From: Haloarcula vallismortis ATCC 29715 | GTDB lineage: Archaea > Halobacteriota > Halobacteria > Halobacteriales > Haloarculaceae | DNA length: 64,000 bases | NCBI RefSeq assembly: GCF_000337775.1 | Contig: NZ_AOLQ01000042.1 | Span: 62,001-126,000 of the forward strand | Direction: 5' to 3' | Shown here: positions 43,391 to 51,321 of the stretch, piece after piece | Numbering within the stretch: the stretch's first letter is position 1 | How the letters are laid out: each line of letters opens with the position of its first letter | The notes under the pieces: generated by a model | The model's database searches: none | Told to the model about the DNA's origin: nothing | What the model saw: only the letters and a program-made list of their open reading frames with translations | Translations under genes and position numbers: made by a program

Positions 43391-44200
43391 CTACAGGAGC
43401 ACAGAAATAAGCGCGGCGCTGCCGAAGAAGACGGCGATGAGACCGAACGCGACTTCGGCGATAGTGCCTCGAACAATTCGCCGGGCAGTGCCACGCTCGC
43501 TGGTGTCGGAGATGACGAACACTGGCGTTCCGTCGCCGTCCCCGATGATAGCGTCGACCAGATCGCTCCCCCATTCTGTTGCAGGGCCACGCATCGCCTG
43601 GCCGTAGACATACACATCCTCCCCAGCGTCCAGCCGGCGCTCGGTAAAGCGCTGTTTGTTTCCTAGGCTGATCTCCGTCACGAGCAGGTTTACTGACCCA
43701 TCCTGTGCCTCGACGCCCTCCGTTCGCTCGACGTAGTCAGCCAGGCGCTCGGGGAGTTCAGTCCCGGGCGACACTGTCACCGACTGGGACTCGAACCGCA
43801 CGTCCGCTCCGTCCGGATTCACGCGAACGCGGGCGTTTCCGTCGTCTACGATGAAGTCGACGCCGTCCTGCCCCTCGTCCAATGTCTCCCAGTGTGAGTG
43901 TTTCCCCGACGACCGGTACTCCTCGACCTCGTAGGTGTAGGCCAGACACTCGCTGCCGGTGAAGGGGGCCGTGACGGTCCCGGCCTCCTCGTTGGCGACG
44001 GCTGTACCGGTGATTTCGACGGGGCCAGTGTGGCCATCGAGTGAGCGCACTGGGACCGGGTCGTTCCGGAGGATATGAAACACCGTTCGAAGTTCCTGAC
44101 CACCGCGGACCAGAAGGAAACCGCCGATAGCCAAGAACGTGATGGCGACCAGTTGCGGGAGGACCATACGTCGATGCCGGACCCGACCGAGGAAAAACAT
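43391..44200 (-). CDS. GIDE-domain membrane protein
   Basis: The 269-residue protein has one N-terminal helix (about 13-33), a ~200-residue beta-rich domain and one C-terminal helix (about 245-268). The middle matches the GIDE domain known from mitochondrial MUL1/MAPL: VEITGTAVANEEAGTVTAPFTGSECLAYTYEVEE, and later DVYVYGQAM. The RING finger of the eukaryotic proteins is absent, as usual in archaea. Start may be 44200 or ATG 44167 (MVLPQLVAIT). It heads a run with hsp20 and ubiB. Confidence 0.82.
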   Translation of the reverse strand: MFFLGRVRHRRMVLPQLVAITFLAIGGFLLVRGGQELRTVFHILRNDPVPVRSLDGHTGPVEITGTAVANEEAGTVTAPFTGSECLAYTYEVEEYRSSGKHSHWETLDEGQDGVDFIVDDGNARVRVNPDGADVRFESQSVTVSPGTELPERLADYVERTEGVEAQDGSVNLLVTEISLGNKQRFTERRLDAGEDVYVYGQAMRGPATEWGSDLVDAIIGDGDGTPVFVISDTSERGTARRIVRGTIAEVAFGLIAVFFGSAALISVLL

Positions 44201-44311
44201 TCCCAGTTACTCCATCACACGGCAGGGATACCGTGGCTACTATGGCCAGTGAAGTGTCGGGACCCCGCGACTACGCAGGGCACTTTTGACACCGCAGTCG
44301 CTAGTACGGGT

Positions 44312-45238
44312 ATGGCTGGCCCCTCACCGTCGGATACTGCGTCGCTCTCGCTGGAGACCGCCCGTCGCCGAATCGGCAGTGTCGCCGGTCCCATTGACCG
44401 GACGGATAGGATTCCGCTCTCCGTCGCTGTCGGACGCATTCTGGCGACAGATGCGACGGCGAACGAACCTGTCGAGGGGGCCCAAATAAGCGTCGGAGAC
44501 GCCGTTTTCGATCACGGCCACCAGATACGACCCGGTGACGTGGGACTGCTGCGGGCAACCGGCGTCTCCGAGCTGCTCGTCCGCCAGCGACCGCAGGTCG
44601 GCATCCTGCCGACAGGCGATGAATTCCAAGCGGATACCAGCGTGGCCAGCACGGTCGAGACGGCGGGATTCACGCTTGCACAGTACGTCGACCGATGGGG
44701 CGGCAAGGTGACCTATCGAGATCCCGTGGCCGACGACCCGCCGGCGCTCCGGATGGCCGTCCAGCGCGACCTCACCCGTGATATGATCGTCGTTACCGGA
44801 ACGGAACCGGGCGATACGGTCCGAGAAATCGTCGCCGAACTCGGCGAGGTGCTTGCGGACCGCCTCGCAATCGACCCCGGCCGTCAGGCCGGACTAGCCG
44901 TCGTCGAGAACCGACCGGTGGTACTGCTGCCGGAGTCGGCAAGCGCGGCCCGCGTCGGCGCTGTCAAACTCGTTCGTCCGCTGTTGAAGACGTTTGCCCA
45001 CGCCCCGCTATCTGCTCATCCAGAGACACGAGCGACGCTGGCAGCGCACGTCGACAGTCAGACCGGTATCGAGACGTTTGCACCGGTCGCTGTAAGCGAC
45101 GGGGCGGCAACACCGCTGTCCGGGGGTGAACTCACGACGGCGACCCGGGCCGACGGCTGGGTGTCCGTGCCCGCCGACGAGGCTGGTATCGATGCCGGAA
45201 CGACCGTCACCGTCGGGGACTGGGACTACCTGCCCTGA
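44312..45238 (+). CDS. Reduced MoeA-like protein lacking catalytic motifs
   Basis: The 308-residue protein is recognisably related to MoeA (molybdenum insertion): ETARRRIGSV, VGRILATDATANEPV, then IRPGDVGLLRATGVSELLVRQRPQVGILPTGDEF and a C-terminal beta domain. About 80-100 residues are missing between residues 56 and 70, including the DGYA-containing lobe. The GGVSVGDYD motif reads GTEPGDTVRE (163-172) and LPGNP reads LPESA (206-210). It therefore probably cannot do the MoeA reaction, and may bind molybdopterin or have a regulatory role. ATG 44312 lies ~27 nt after a TATA-like CTTTTGA. Confidence 0.8.
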   Translation: MAGPSPSDTASLSLETARRRIGSVAGPIDRTDRIPLSVAVGRILATDATANEPVEGAQISVGDAVFDHGHQIRPGDVGLLRATGVSELLVRQRPQVGILPTGDEFQADTSVASTVETAGFTLAQYVDRWGGKVTYRDPVADDPPALRMAVQRDLTRDMIVVTGTEPGDTVREIVAELGEVLADRLAIDPGRQAGLAVVENRPVVLLPESASAARVGAVKLVRPLLKTFAHAPLSAHPETRATLAAHVDSQTGIETFAPVAVSDGAATPLSGGELTTATRADGWVSVPADEAGIDAGTTVTVGDWDYLP

Positions 45239-45873
45239 GACGACATCAGGTCGACCAACGTGGCGACGCGTCTGTCGCCGCGCACGCACCGCCCCGTCTC
45301 CGCCGGGGACCGCCGACCAACGTGGACGCCATCAAGGCCCGCGTTCCACGCTGCACCGATGTCTGACGGATTATCTCCTGCCAGCACGCCGCTGTGGCCG
45401 TTGTACCAGACACCCAGCTCCCGCATCGCCAGTTCGACCGGTTTTGGGTCGGGCTTCCAGCCGATATCGTCGTCACAACAGACGACCGTTTCGAACCAGT
45501 CGGCGATGTCGAGATGGTCCAGCACCGGTTCGGTGAGGTACTGCTGGCAGTGTGTGACCAGTCCGACCGGTGTATCGAGGGTGGCGAGGAACGCCTCGGC
45601 GTCGTCATAGAGGTACGTCGCCTCGGCCCGGGCGACGGGGTCTTCCTCCTCGTGGAACAACCGCCAGAACTCCTGTTGGTCGACGCCACGCTCCGCAAGC
45701 GTCCGTGACCGTGTCCCACCGAATCCGTACCAGAGCGCATCCCGTTCCCGGTCGGTGAACTCGACGCCGAGGCGGTCGCCGACGGCACCCATCACCTTCC
45801 GGGGGTAGGCTGGCTCGATGTCGACGAGCGTCCCGTCGAGGTCAAACAGCCAGAAGTCGTAATCGGTGGTCAT
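45226..45873 (-). CDS. HAD-superfamily hydrolase
   Basis: A 215-residue HAD phosphatase of subclass IA. Motif I is WLFDLDGTLVD (Asp11, Asp13), motif II is VGLVTH, the motif III lysine is in GWKPDPKP, and motif IV is VLAGDNPSDIGAAWNAG. It resembles phosphoglycolate phosphatase/Gph-type enzymes; the substrate is not known. Its last 13 nt overlap the convergent MoeA-like gene's end. Confidence 0.9.
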   Translation of the reverse strand: MTTDYDFWLFDLDGTLVDIEPAYPRKVMGAVGDRLGVEFTDRERDALWYGFGGTRSRTLAERGVDQQEFWRLFHEEEDPVARAEATYLYDDAEAFLATLDTPVGLVTHCQQYLTEPVLDHLDIADWFETVVCCDDDIGWKPDPKPVELAMRELGVWYNGHSGVLAGDNPSDIGAAWNAGLDGVHVGRRSPAETGRCVRGDRRVATLVDLMSSQGR

Positions 45874-45980
45874 GAGGATACATCACTTGGCGATTCTATA
45901 ATAAAGTCTTTCGGGCCCTACGACCGGTTTTGCCGCGTATAACCGCTCTGTAGCCAGTGACTACGCAGCAGTGTCTCGTT

Positions 45981-46406
45981 TCATTCTACCCGAATCGAGC
46001 TACCGAGATACTTGTTGAGTACGTCGCTGACCGAACTGGCATTGAACAGGGCCAGATTGTCGGCAATCTCTGCTTTTACCGCCTCTAGATGCGTCTTGTC
46101 GGTCCTGAGTTCGCTAAACGACGCCGAGACGACCGGACAGCCGAGTTCGTCTTCGACGAGCCGACGGAAGTGCGGTTCGTCAGCGAGTTTGCCCCGCCAG
46201 AGCATGTCACGGAAGAACAGCCAGCCGCTGGTCCCAGGGTCGTCAGCCGTCCGATACAGCGTCGTTTCGAACCGATCAGGCTCGATCCACAGCCCAGTCG
46301 TGTCCAGCTCCAGTCGAAGTTCGACCCGAAAAACGTACCGGGCAGTCGCACCATCGGGCTCAGTCGGCTGGAGCGATGCGAGTCCATCGGTCGTGTCCAC
46401 GGTCAC
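45981..46406 (-). CDS. LWR-salt protein family member
   Basis: The 141-residue protein belongs to a haloarchaea-specific family that I recall as LWR-salt, named for a conserved Leu-Trp-Arg: here GWLFFRDMLWRGKLADEPHF. The N-terminal half is beta-rich (ARYVFRVELRLELDTTGLW). Function unknown. It starts 4 nt after the pterin-4a-carbinolamine dehydratase gene and is the last gene of the hemA operon run, so it may be co-regulated with tetrapyrrole synthesis. Confidence 0.8.
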   Translation of the reverse strand: MTVDTTDGLASLQPTEPDGATARYVFRVELRLELDTTGLWIEPDRFETTLYRTADDPGTSGWLFFRDMLWRGKLADEPHFRRLVEDELGCPVVSASFSELRTDKTHLEAVKAEIADNLALFNASSVSDVLNKYLGSSIRVE

Positions 46407-46410
46407 ACCG

Positions 46411-46689
46411 TCAGTCGTGGATGCCGTTCAACCGTTCGGCGAGGGCAATGTCGTTCTCGGTGATGCCACCGGCGTCGTGGGTCGTGAGTCGGACTTCAAC
46501 TTCGCCCCAACGGATGGTCATCTCCGGGTGATGCCACGCGTCCTCAGCGAGGCCAGCCGCGGCACTCAGAAAGCCCGACGCGTCCAGATAGCCGTCGAAC
46601 TCGAACACGCGGACGATTTCGTCGTCTTCACGGGCCCACGCCTCGGGTAGTCGGTCACTAATCTCTTCATCAGAGAGCAGGTCTGCCAT
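46411..46689 (-). CDS. Pterin-4a-carbinolamine dehydratase family protein
   Basis: The 92-residue protein has the PCD fold pattern: LLSDEEISDRLPEAWARE, a central helix, then the active-site segment WHHPEMTIRWGEVEVRLTTHDAGG with two adjacent histidines, and a last helix. PCDs dehydrate pterin carbinolamine or act in molybdopterin metabolism; archaea lack aromatic amino acid hydroxylases of the usual type, so the role is uncertain. ATG 46689 chosen. It follows hemA by 41 nt and precedes the LWR gene by 4 nt. Confidence 0.9.
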   Translation of the reverse strand: MADLLSDEEISDRLPEAWAREDDEIVRVFEFDGYLDASGFLSAAAGLAEDAWHHPEMTIRWGEVEVRLTTHDAGGITENDIALAERLNGIHD

Positions 46690-46730
46690 ATCAGCTACGT
46701 CGGGCGGGGTGGGCAAAAAGGTGGGCGTGG

Positions 46731-48077
46731 TCAGTCGTCGGAGAGGCGGTCGAGCACCGCGTTCGGGATGTCATCGCGCATCCCGTCAGGAATGTCTTCG
46801 ACTGACATATTCTGGGTAAACTCGGACTGAGAGGCTTGGTCGGGGCCGCCAAAGTCCGGGTCAAACAGCTCCAGCGCCGTGTGAATCGTCGACCAGTCGT
46901 CCTCCTCCGCGGCGTCGCGCAGGCTCTTGGTCGGCGCGGCGAGAATCTGCGAGACGATGGCGTCTGCCATTGCTTCGATGACTTCCGCCTGGTCCTCGTC
47001 GAAGTCAGCCGCCGAAAGTGCGCTGTTTATCTCTGCCGCCTTGACCTGTTCGGCGCTCTCGTACATCGTCGAGATGACCCTGTCTGCGCGCTTTCGCTTG
47101 TACTGCGTGAGCAGTCGGTCGAACTCCTCGTCGACGATACGCTCGACCGCTTCGGCGGCTCGTTGTCGCTTGTTCCGTGTTTCAGCGGTCACCGACTCCA
47201 GCGCGTCGAGGTCGTACACCGTCACCGACGGGAGTCGGTCCGCACCGGCCGGGACATCACGCGGCTGGGCAATGTCGACAATCGACACCTCGCCAACGTC
47301 GCTGAAGGTCCCGATATCGAACACCTGGTCGCCGCTTCCCGTCGCCGAAATGACGGCACTGGCTTCGGAGACAGCCGCTTCGATGCCGTCGAGTGCAACC
47401 GCACTGGCGTCGATATCGACCGATTCGGCGACGTGTTCGGCATGTGGAACTGTCCGGTTGGCCACGAGCAGTCGGTCTACCTCCTCGCTGAGTGCCTCTG
47501 CGGCAAGTTGGCCCATCTCGCCGGCCCCGACGACGAGCGCTGTCTTATCGACCAGCGAACTCTCCTGTTTGAGAAGACGAACCGCGGCGGAGGCAATCGA
47601 GACGACGCCTTCGTTGATTTTCGTCTCCGTGCGGGCGCGCTCGCCGACGTGAATCGCTTTCGTGACACCGTCTTCCAGCATCGGCCCGATACCGCCGACG
47701 CCGCGGGCGGTCTCGTAGGCGGTCCGGAGCTGGCCGAGGATCTGGTCTTCGCCCAGCACAATCGATTCGAGCCCGGCGGCCACCCGGAGCAAGTGGCGGA
47801 GGCTCTCCTCGTGCCCCATCTCGACGACAACTTCGTCGGGCACGGCGCGGGTGAACAGTTCCAGCGCGTCGAGCCCGTCCGCGTGATCAGAGACGACGAC
47901 GTACCCCTCCGTACGGTTACACGTCTGCAGCGCAATCGCCTCTTCGACCGCGGGGTTCGCGAGCAGGGATTCGACGGCGTGGCGCTCGCTGTCCGCCGCA
48001 GCAGTCTCTAATTGGTCGACGCTTGCGCGCTCATGGGAGATACAGACCCCAACGATTGCACCAGTGTCCCCTCTCAC
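46731..48077 (-). CDS. hemA: Glutamyl-tRNA reductase
   Basis: First enzyme of the C5 route to tetrapyrroles: it reduces Glu-tRNA to glutamate-1-semialdehyde. The catalytic Cys53 is in ALQTCNRTE. The NADPH-binding loop is VVGAGEMGQLAAEAL, and GEDQILGQLRTAYE and the long C-terminal dimerisation helix are present. At 448 residues it is normal size. It starts at GTG 48077, overlapping the stop of the precorrin-2 dehydrogenase gene (GTGA), so the genes are translationally coupled. Part of a heme/siroheme operon. Confidence 0.95.
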   Translation of the reverse strand: MRGDTGAIVGVCISHERASVDQLETAAADSERHAVESLLANPAVEEAIALQTCNRTEGYVVVSDHADGLDALELFTRAVPDEVVVEMGHEESLRHLLRVAAGLESIVLGEDQILGQLRTAYETARGVGGIGPMLEDGVTKAIHVGERARTETKINEGVVSIASAAVRLLKQESSLVDKTALVVGAGEMGQLAAEALSEEVDRLLVANRTVPHAEHVAESVDIDASAVALDGIEAAVSEASAVISATGSGDQVFDIGTFSDVGEVSIVDIAQPRDVPAGADRLPSVTVYDLDALESVTAETRNKRQRAAEAVERIVDEEFDRLLTQYKRKRADRVISTMYESAEQVKAAEINSALSAADFDEDQAEVIEAMADAIVSQILAAPTKSLRDAAEEDDWSTIHTALELFDPDFGGPDQASQSEFTQNMSVEDIPDGMRDDIPNAVLDRLSDD

Positions 48078-48721
48078 GTTTGATCACCAGGTAACTCTCC
48101 GATCACGTCTCTAGCTACTTGCTCTCCCTTGTACCTGCCACTATCTAAAGCCTTCCAAACTTCCCGTGACCTGACAACGAACCTGACGGCGTCGCGCCGT
48201 TCGGCCGCCGGGACCCCCCGGTCGCGCAGGTCCTCACGGAGGTCGCCAACGAGTGCCGCCATCAGACCGGCGTTGTCGAACTCATCTTCGAAACGCTCGC
48301 GGAGGTGTTTCGACAGTGCCGGCGCGCGCCCACCGGTCGCAATCGCCAGTGTCACAGGGTCGTCCCGAACCGTCGCCGGAACGACGACGTTGCCGAACGA
48401 CTGGTCACCGTGGTCGTCAGCACGGTTGACGAGCACGCCGTGGGCCTTGGCGGCCGCGCTGAAGGCGTCGTTCAGGTCCGGGTCGTCCGTCGCAGCGACC
48501 ACCAGCGCCGGGTCGGTCCGCTCGACCCAGTCCCGTGCCTCTTCGGGGGTCGGTGCGGCACGGACCTGCTCCGCGCCCGCGAACGCTCGGTCGCCGAACT
48601 CGGGGCTGAGGACGACGACATCCGCCTCTGTGGCGAACGTTCGGGCCTTGCGCGCACCGACCGGCCCACCGCCAACGATGAGGACCGTCTCGTCCTCGAA
48701 GTCGTGCATGAGTGGGATCAT
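48074..48721 (-). CDS. Precorrin-2 dehydrogenase / sirohydrochlorin ferrochelatase-like
   Basis: The 215-residue protein matches the SirC/Met8p-type NAD-dependent dehydrogenase of siroheme synthesis: VLIVGGGPVGARKARTF at the start, then ALVVAATDDPDLNDAFS, VNRADD and FGNVVVPATV, followed by a helical domain. ATG 48721 is chosen because GGAGG sits 9 nt before it; an ATG at 48751 is less likely. It lies between ahbAB and hemA, consistent with the archaeal alternative heme pathway through siroheme. Confidence 0.9.
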   Translation of the reverse strand: MIPLMHDFEDETVLIVGGGPVGARKARTFATEADVVVLSPEFGDRAFAGAEQVRAAPTPEEARDWVERTDPALVVAATDDPDLNDAFSAAAKAHGVLVNRADDHGDQSFGNVVVPATVRDDPVTLAIATGGRAPALSKHLRERFEDEFDNAGLMAALVGDLREDLRDRGVPAAERRDAVRFVVRSREVWKALDSGRYKGEQVARDVIGELPGDQT

Positions 48722-48755
48722 CGGCGGGACCCTCCTGTGCTCCAGACGCACACGG

Positions 48756-49811
48756 TCACGCCGTCTCTGCGTTCTGCCGCGCTCGTTCGTCCAGCCTGAT
48801 ACCCGTTTTCTTCAGGATGCGCGTCGAGAACAGCGTGTCCCAATCAGCCGCAGTTACGTCCCAGTGTTCTGCCATCCGCTCGCGGACCTGCTGGATGCGC
48901 TCTTGACTCTCCGCTTCGCTTCGCCCGTGTGTCATCGCGAAGAAGTTGTACGGCCAGACGCCGTCGTGGCGGGGCCGTTCGTAGCAGTGGGTCACGAAGT
49001 CGAACTCGGCGATGGCCGGGCCGACCTCGTCGATGACCTCGTCCGGCACGTCCCAGACGGTCATCCCGTTCTCGCTGTAGCCCAGCGCGTAGTGGTTCGG
49101 GATGACGCCGACCCGGCGGACTTTCCCTTCCATGTTGAACCGCTGTATCGTCTCCAGCACCCACTCGACATCGGCGTCGATTTCTTCGGCCACGTCGGCG
49201 TAGGGCGTGGCAGTAACCGGGAGGCCGTCCTGAATCTCCAGCACGAGGTCCAGTTCGTCGGCGGTGAGCGACCGCTGCTCGGTCGGCGTCACTTCCGGTC
49301 CGAGGTCTGAGCAGTCGATATCCTGGGTCTGTGGTCCCTCGACGGGGAACTTCGCACCGACGTGGAACTCCTGCTGTTTCGGGAGGTTGTACGTTTCCTC
49401 GCCGGTCTCGGCCTCGATCTCGGTCAGGACTTCCTCGACCCGCCCTTCCTCGGCCACCGAAACCACGAACCACATATTCAGATGCGGATGTTCTCGCTCG
49501 TAGTTGTGCGCGACCTCCGGGTACGCGTTTACGATTTCGGCGTGTTCGTCGTAGCTGTCCTCGGGGGCGTGGGTCGCGACAAGTGTGGCGGTGCCGCCGA
49601 TCGCTTCGGCGTTGATGAGTGCCCCGAACCGAGTGAGCACGCCTGCGTCGTCGAGGTCCTGTACCCGTGATAACAGCTCGTCCGCGTCGATGTCGACGCC
49701 GTGGTCAGCGAGGGCCGCCGCGGCCGGTTCGAACGGCCGTTCGACGACCGGGAAGCCGCCCTGAAAGGCGTTCAACACCGCCCGGTCTACCGTCCCGAGG
49801 TCTTCGCTCAT
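48756..49811 (-). CDS. ahbAB: Siroheme decarboxylase, fused AhbA-AhbB
   Basis: The 350-residue protein consists of two Lrp/AsnC-like halves. The first (about 1-165) contains LGTVDRAVLNAFQGGFPVVERPF and a strand with HPHLNMWFVV; the second (about 185-345) contains LDLVLEIQDGLPVTATPYA, RRVGVIPNHYALGYSENGMTVW and FVTHCYERPRHDGVWPYNFFAMTHG. This is the siroheme decarboxylase pair AhbA/AhbB joined in one chain, converting siroheme to didecarboxysiroheme on the way to heme. It is not a transcription factor in spite of the fold. It is the first gene of the run leading to hemA. Confidence 0.92.
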   Translation of the reverse strand: MSEDLGTVDRAVLNAFQGGFPVVERPFEPAAAALADHGVDIDADELLSRVQDLDDAGVLTRFGALINAEAIGGTATLVATHAPEDSYDEHAEIVNAYPEVAHNYEREHPHLNMWFVVSVAEEGRVEEVLTEIEAETGEETYNLPKQQEFHVGAKFPVEGPQTQDIDCSDLGPEVTPTEQRSLTADELDLVLEIQDGLPVTATPYADVAEEIDADVEWVLETIQRFNMEGKVRRVGVIPNHYALGYSENGMTVWDVPDEVIDEVGPAIAEFDFVTHCYERPRHDGVWPYNFFAMTHGRSEAESQERIQQVRERMAEHWDVTAADWDTLFSTRILKKTGIRLDERARQNAETA

Positions 49812-49922
49812 AGCAGAAGCTGGGGGTTCTGCGAATAAAAACAGTCCGGGACAGTCGAGCACACGCGGGCCGCGTGTCCGGGTCGCCGGAGCGTTTTACC
49901 CCTTTGCACCCCTACCTCGCGT

Positions 49923-50213
49923 GTGGTAATCTCGACGGCCGAACTGGCGGTCCGGCTGCTGGTCTACCTGTTTGTCCTGATAGGGGTGCCGCTGTGGTTC
50001 GTCCTCATGTTCCGGCTTATGGACTACGCCGCCCACGACACGCTCGTCGAGCAGTTCAGCGGCCAGCGCAACGGCCGCGACACCGGCCAGCTCAACGCGT
50101 ACTTCGAACAGGCCGCCGTCGAGGCGACAACCTGTCGTATCTGCGGCGCGGCCAACGGCCCGGACTACACCTACTGTCACAACTGCCAAGAGCGGCTGTC
50201 GGCCACCGATTGA
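49923..50213 (+). CDS. Membrane-anchored zinc-ribbon protein, 96 aa
   Basis: One N-terminal helix (about residues 6-30) anchors the protein, and the C-terminus carries a zinc ribbon, CRICGAANGPDYTYCHNC (two C-x2-C pairs). It starts at GTG 49923. The family resembles small haloarchaeal zinc-ribbon membrane proteins (a DUF7577-like pattern, uncertain). It is divergent from ahbAB and convergent with the DUF5778 gene. Function unknown. Confidence 0.72.
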   Translation: MVISTAELAVRLLVYLFVLIGVPLWFVLMFRLMDYAAHDTLVEQFSGQRNGRDTGQLNAYFEQAAVEATTCRICGAANGPDYTYCHNCQERLSATD

Positions 50214-50218
50214 TGCGG

Positions 50219-50629
50219 TTACTCGCCTTCGACGCCGGTGACTGCATAGCCAGCGTCCTCGATGGCGGCGAGAATCCCGTCGTGGTCGGCGCTGGCCTCG
50301 TAGTAAAACACCAGGTCGAAGGAGCCGTTCCGCAGGAGCTGCTGGCACTCCCAGACGAACTCCTCGCCGTCCAGCGTGAGGCCCTGGTGCTGGTTCGACG
50401 CGAACTCGGGGTCGTCGCTGCCCGAGTAGACGTACGTGTCCGTCGGGTCAAGGCCCGCGCCCTCTGCGATGAGTTCACCGACCTCGATGGTGGCCTGCAT
50501 CATCTCTATCTCGTCGCTGCCGTCGTACTCCGTGTGGACGACAGCGCCGTTGAGCTGAATCTCTCCCGGCTCAAGCAGCTGTTTGGTTCGCCGGTAAAGG
50601 TCGTCGTCGAGTGCGTCGGCCTCGCTCAT
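50219..50629 (-). CDS. DUF5778-like haloarchaeal protein
   Basis: The 136-residue acidic protein begins MSEADALDDDLYRRTKQLLEPGEI and contains DEIEMMQATIEVGELIAEG and FVWECQQLLRNGSFDLVFYYEAS. I recall this as the haloarchaeal family DUF5778; its function is unknown. The alternating helix-strand pattern suggests a small alpha/beta fold. It stands alone, convergent with the zinc-ribbon gene. Confidence 0.75.
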   Translation of the reverse strand: MSEADALDDDLYRRTKQLLEPGEIQLNGAVVHTEYDGSDEIEMMQATIEVGELIAEGAGLDPTDTYVYSGSDDPEFASNQHQGLTLDGEEFVWECQQLLRNGSFDLVFYYEASADHDGILAAIEDAGYAVTGVEGE

Positions 50630-50802
50630 ACCATGCGGTCGGTGTTGCTGTCCCTAAGGCACTTCGGATTCAAAGCGCTGATGCGTCTACCCGAAGATAT
50701 TCCGTTCGAGAGGCAACACAGCGGTAGCGGTGGGAACCCACGCGCTGCCGAGTAGCACCGCTCGGTCGGTCGCGAACCCGTGGAAAAGCGAGCCGCCCTC
50801 GC

Positions 50803-50997
50803 TTACAGTCGCGTGAGGTTCTTCGCCCGCGGGCCTTTGTCTGCCTGTTCGATCTCGAATTCGACTTCTTGCCCTTCTTCTAGGTCCGGGCCGCCGACGT
50901 CTTCCATGTGGAAGAACACGTCTTCGTCGGCATCGTCGGTTTCGATGAAACCGTAGCCACCCGTGTCGTTGAAGAAGTCTACAGTGCCTGTCGCCAT
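50803..50997 (-). CDS. Cold-shock domain protein (second of a tandem pair)
   Basis: A 64-residue OB-fold protein, [22 protein letters not shown], with the RNP1-like GYGFIET and RNP2-like VFFHMEDV motifs that bind single-stranded RNA or DNA. The halophilic form has many more acids than bacterial CspA. It lies 2 nt after an almost identical copy, from which it differs at about six residues. Both are surely co-transcribed. Confidence 0.95.
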   Translation of the reverse strand: MATGTVDFFNDTGGYGFIETDDADEDVFFHMEDVGGPDLEEGQEVEFEIEQADKGPRAKNLTRL

Positions 50998-50999
50998 GG

Positions 51000-51194
51000 T
51001 TACAGCCGCGTGAGGTTTTTCGCGCGCGGGCCTTTGTCGGCCTGCTCAATCTCGAATTCCACTTCTTGCCCCTCCTCGAGGTCAGGACCGTCGATGTCCT
51101 CCATGTGGAAGAAGACGTCCTCGTCGGAGTCTTCGGTATCGATGAAACCGTAACCGCCTGTGTCGTTGAAGAAGTCTACCGTACCGGTCGCCAT
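51000..51194 (-). CDS. Cold-shock domain protein (first of a tandem pair)
   Basis: A 64-residue cold-shock OB fold, [22 protein letters not shown], with GYGFIDT and VFFHMEDI motifs and the same C-terminus as its neighbour ([13 protein letters not shown]). It acts as an RNA chaperone by family. As the first gene it is probably driven by the AT-rich stretch before it, where a TATA-like TTTTAATA lies at about 51222-51230 on the minus strand. The tandem copy after it differs mostly at silent positions. Confidence 0.95.
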   Translation of the reverse strand: MATGTVDFFNDTGGYGFIDTEDSDEDVFFHMEDIDGPDLEEGQEVEFEIEQADKGPRAKNLTRL

Positions 51195-51321
51195 TGCAGT
51201 TCGAACGTAAAGCCGGGGTGTATTAAAACTATGCGCATATATTTCGCCGGATTAGGCGGGAAATAACTGTACCCAACCCCTTCCACAAAGCCCTTATTGG
51301 GTGGTTGAAATGTATACAACG

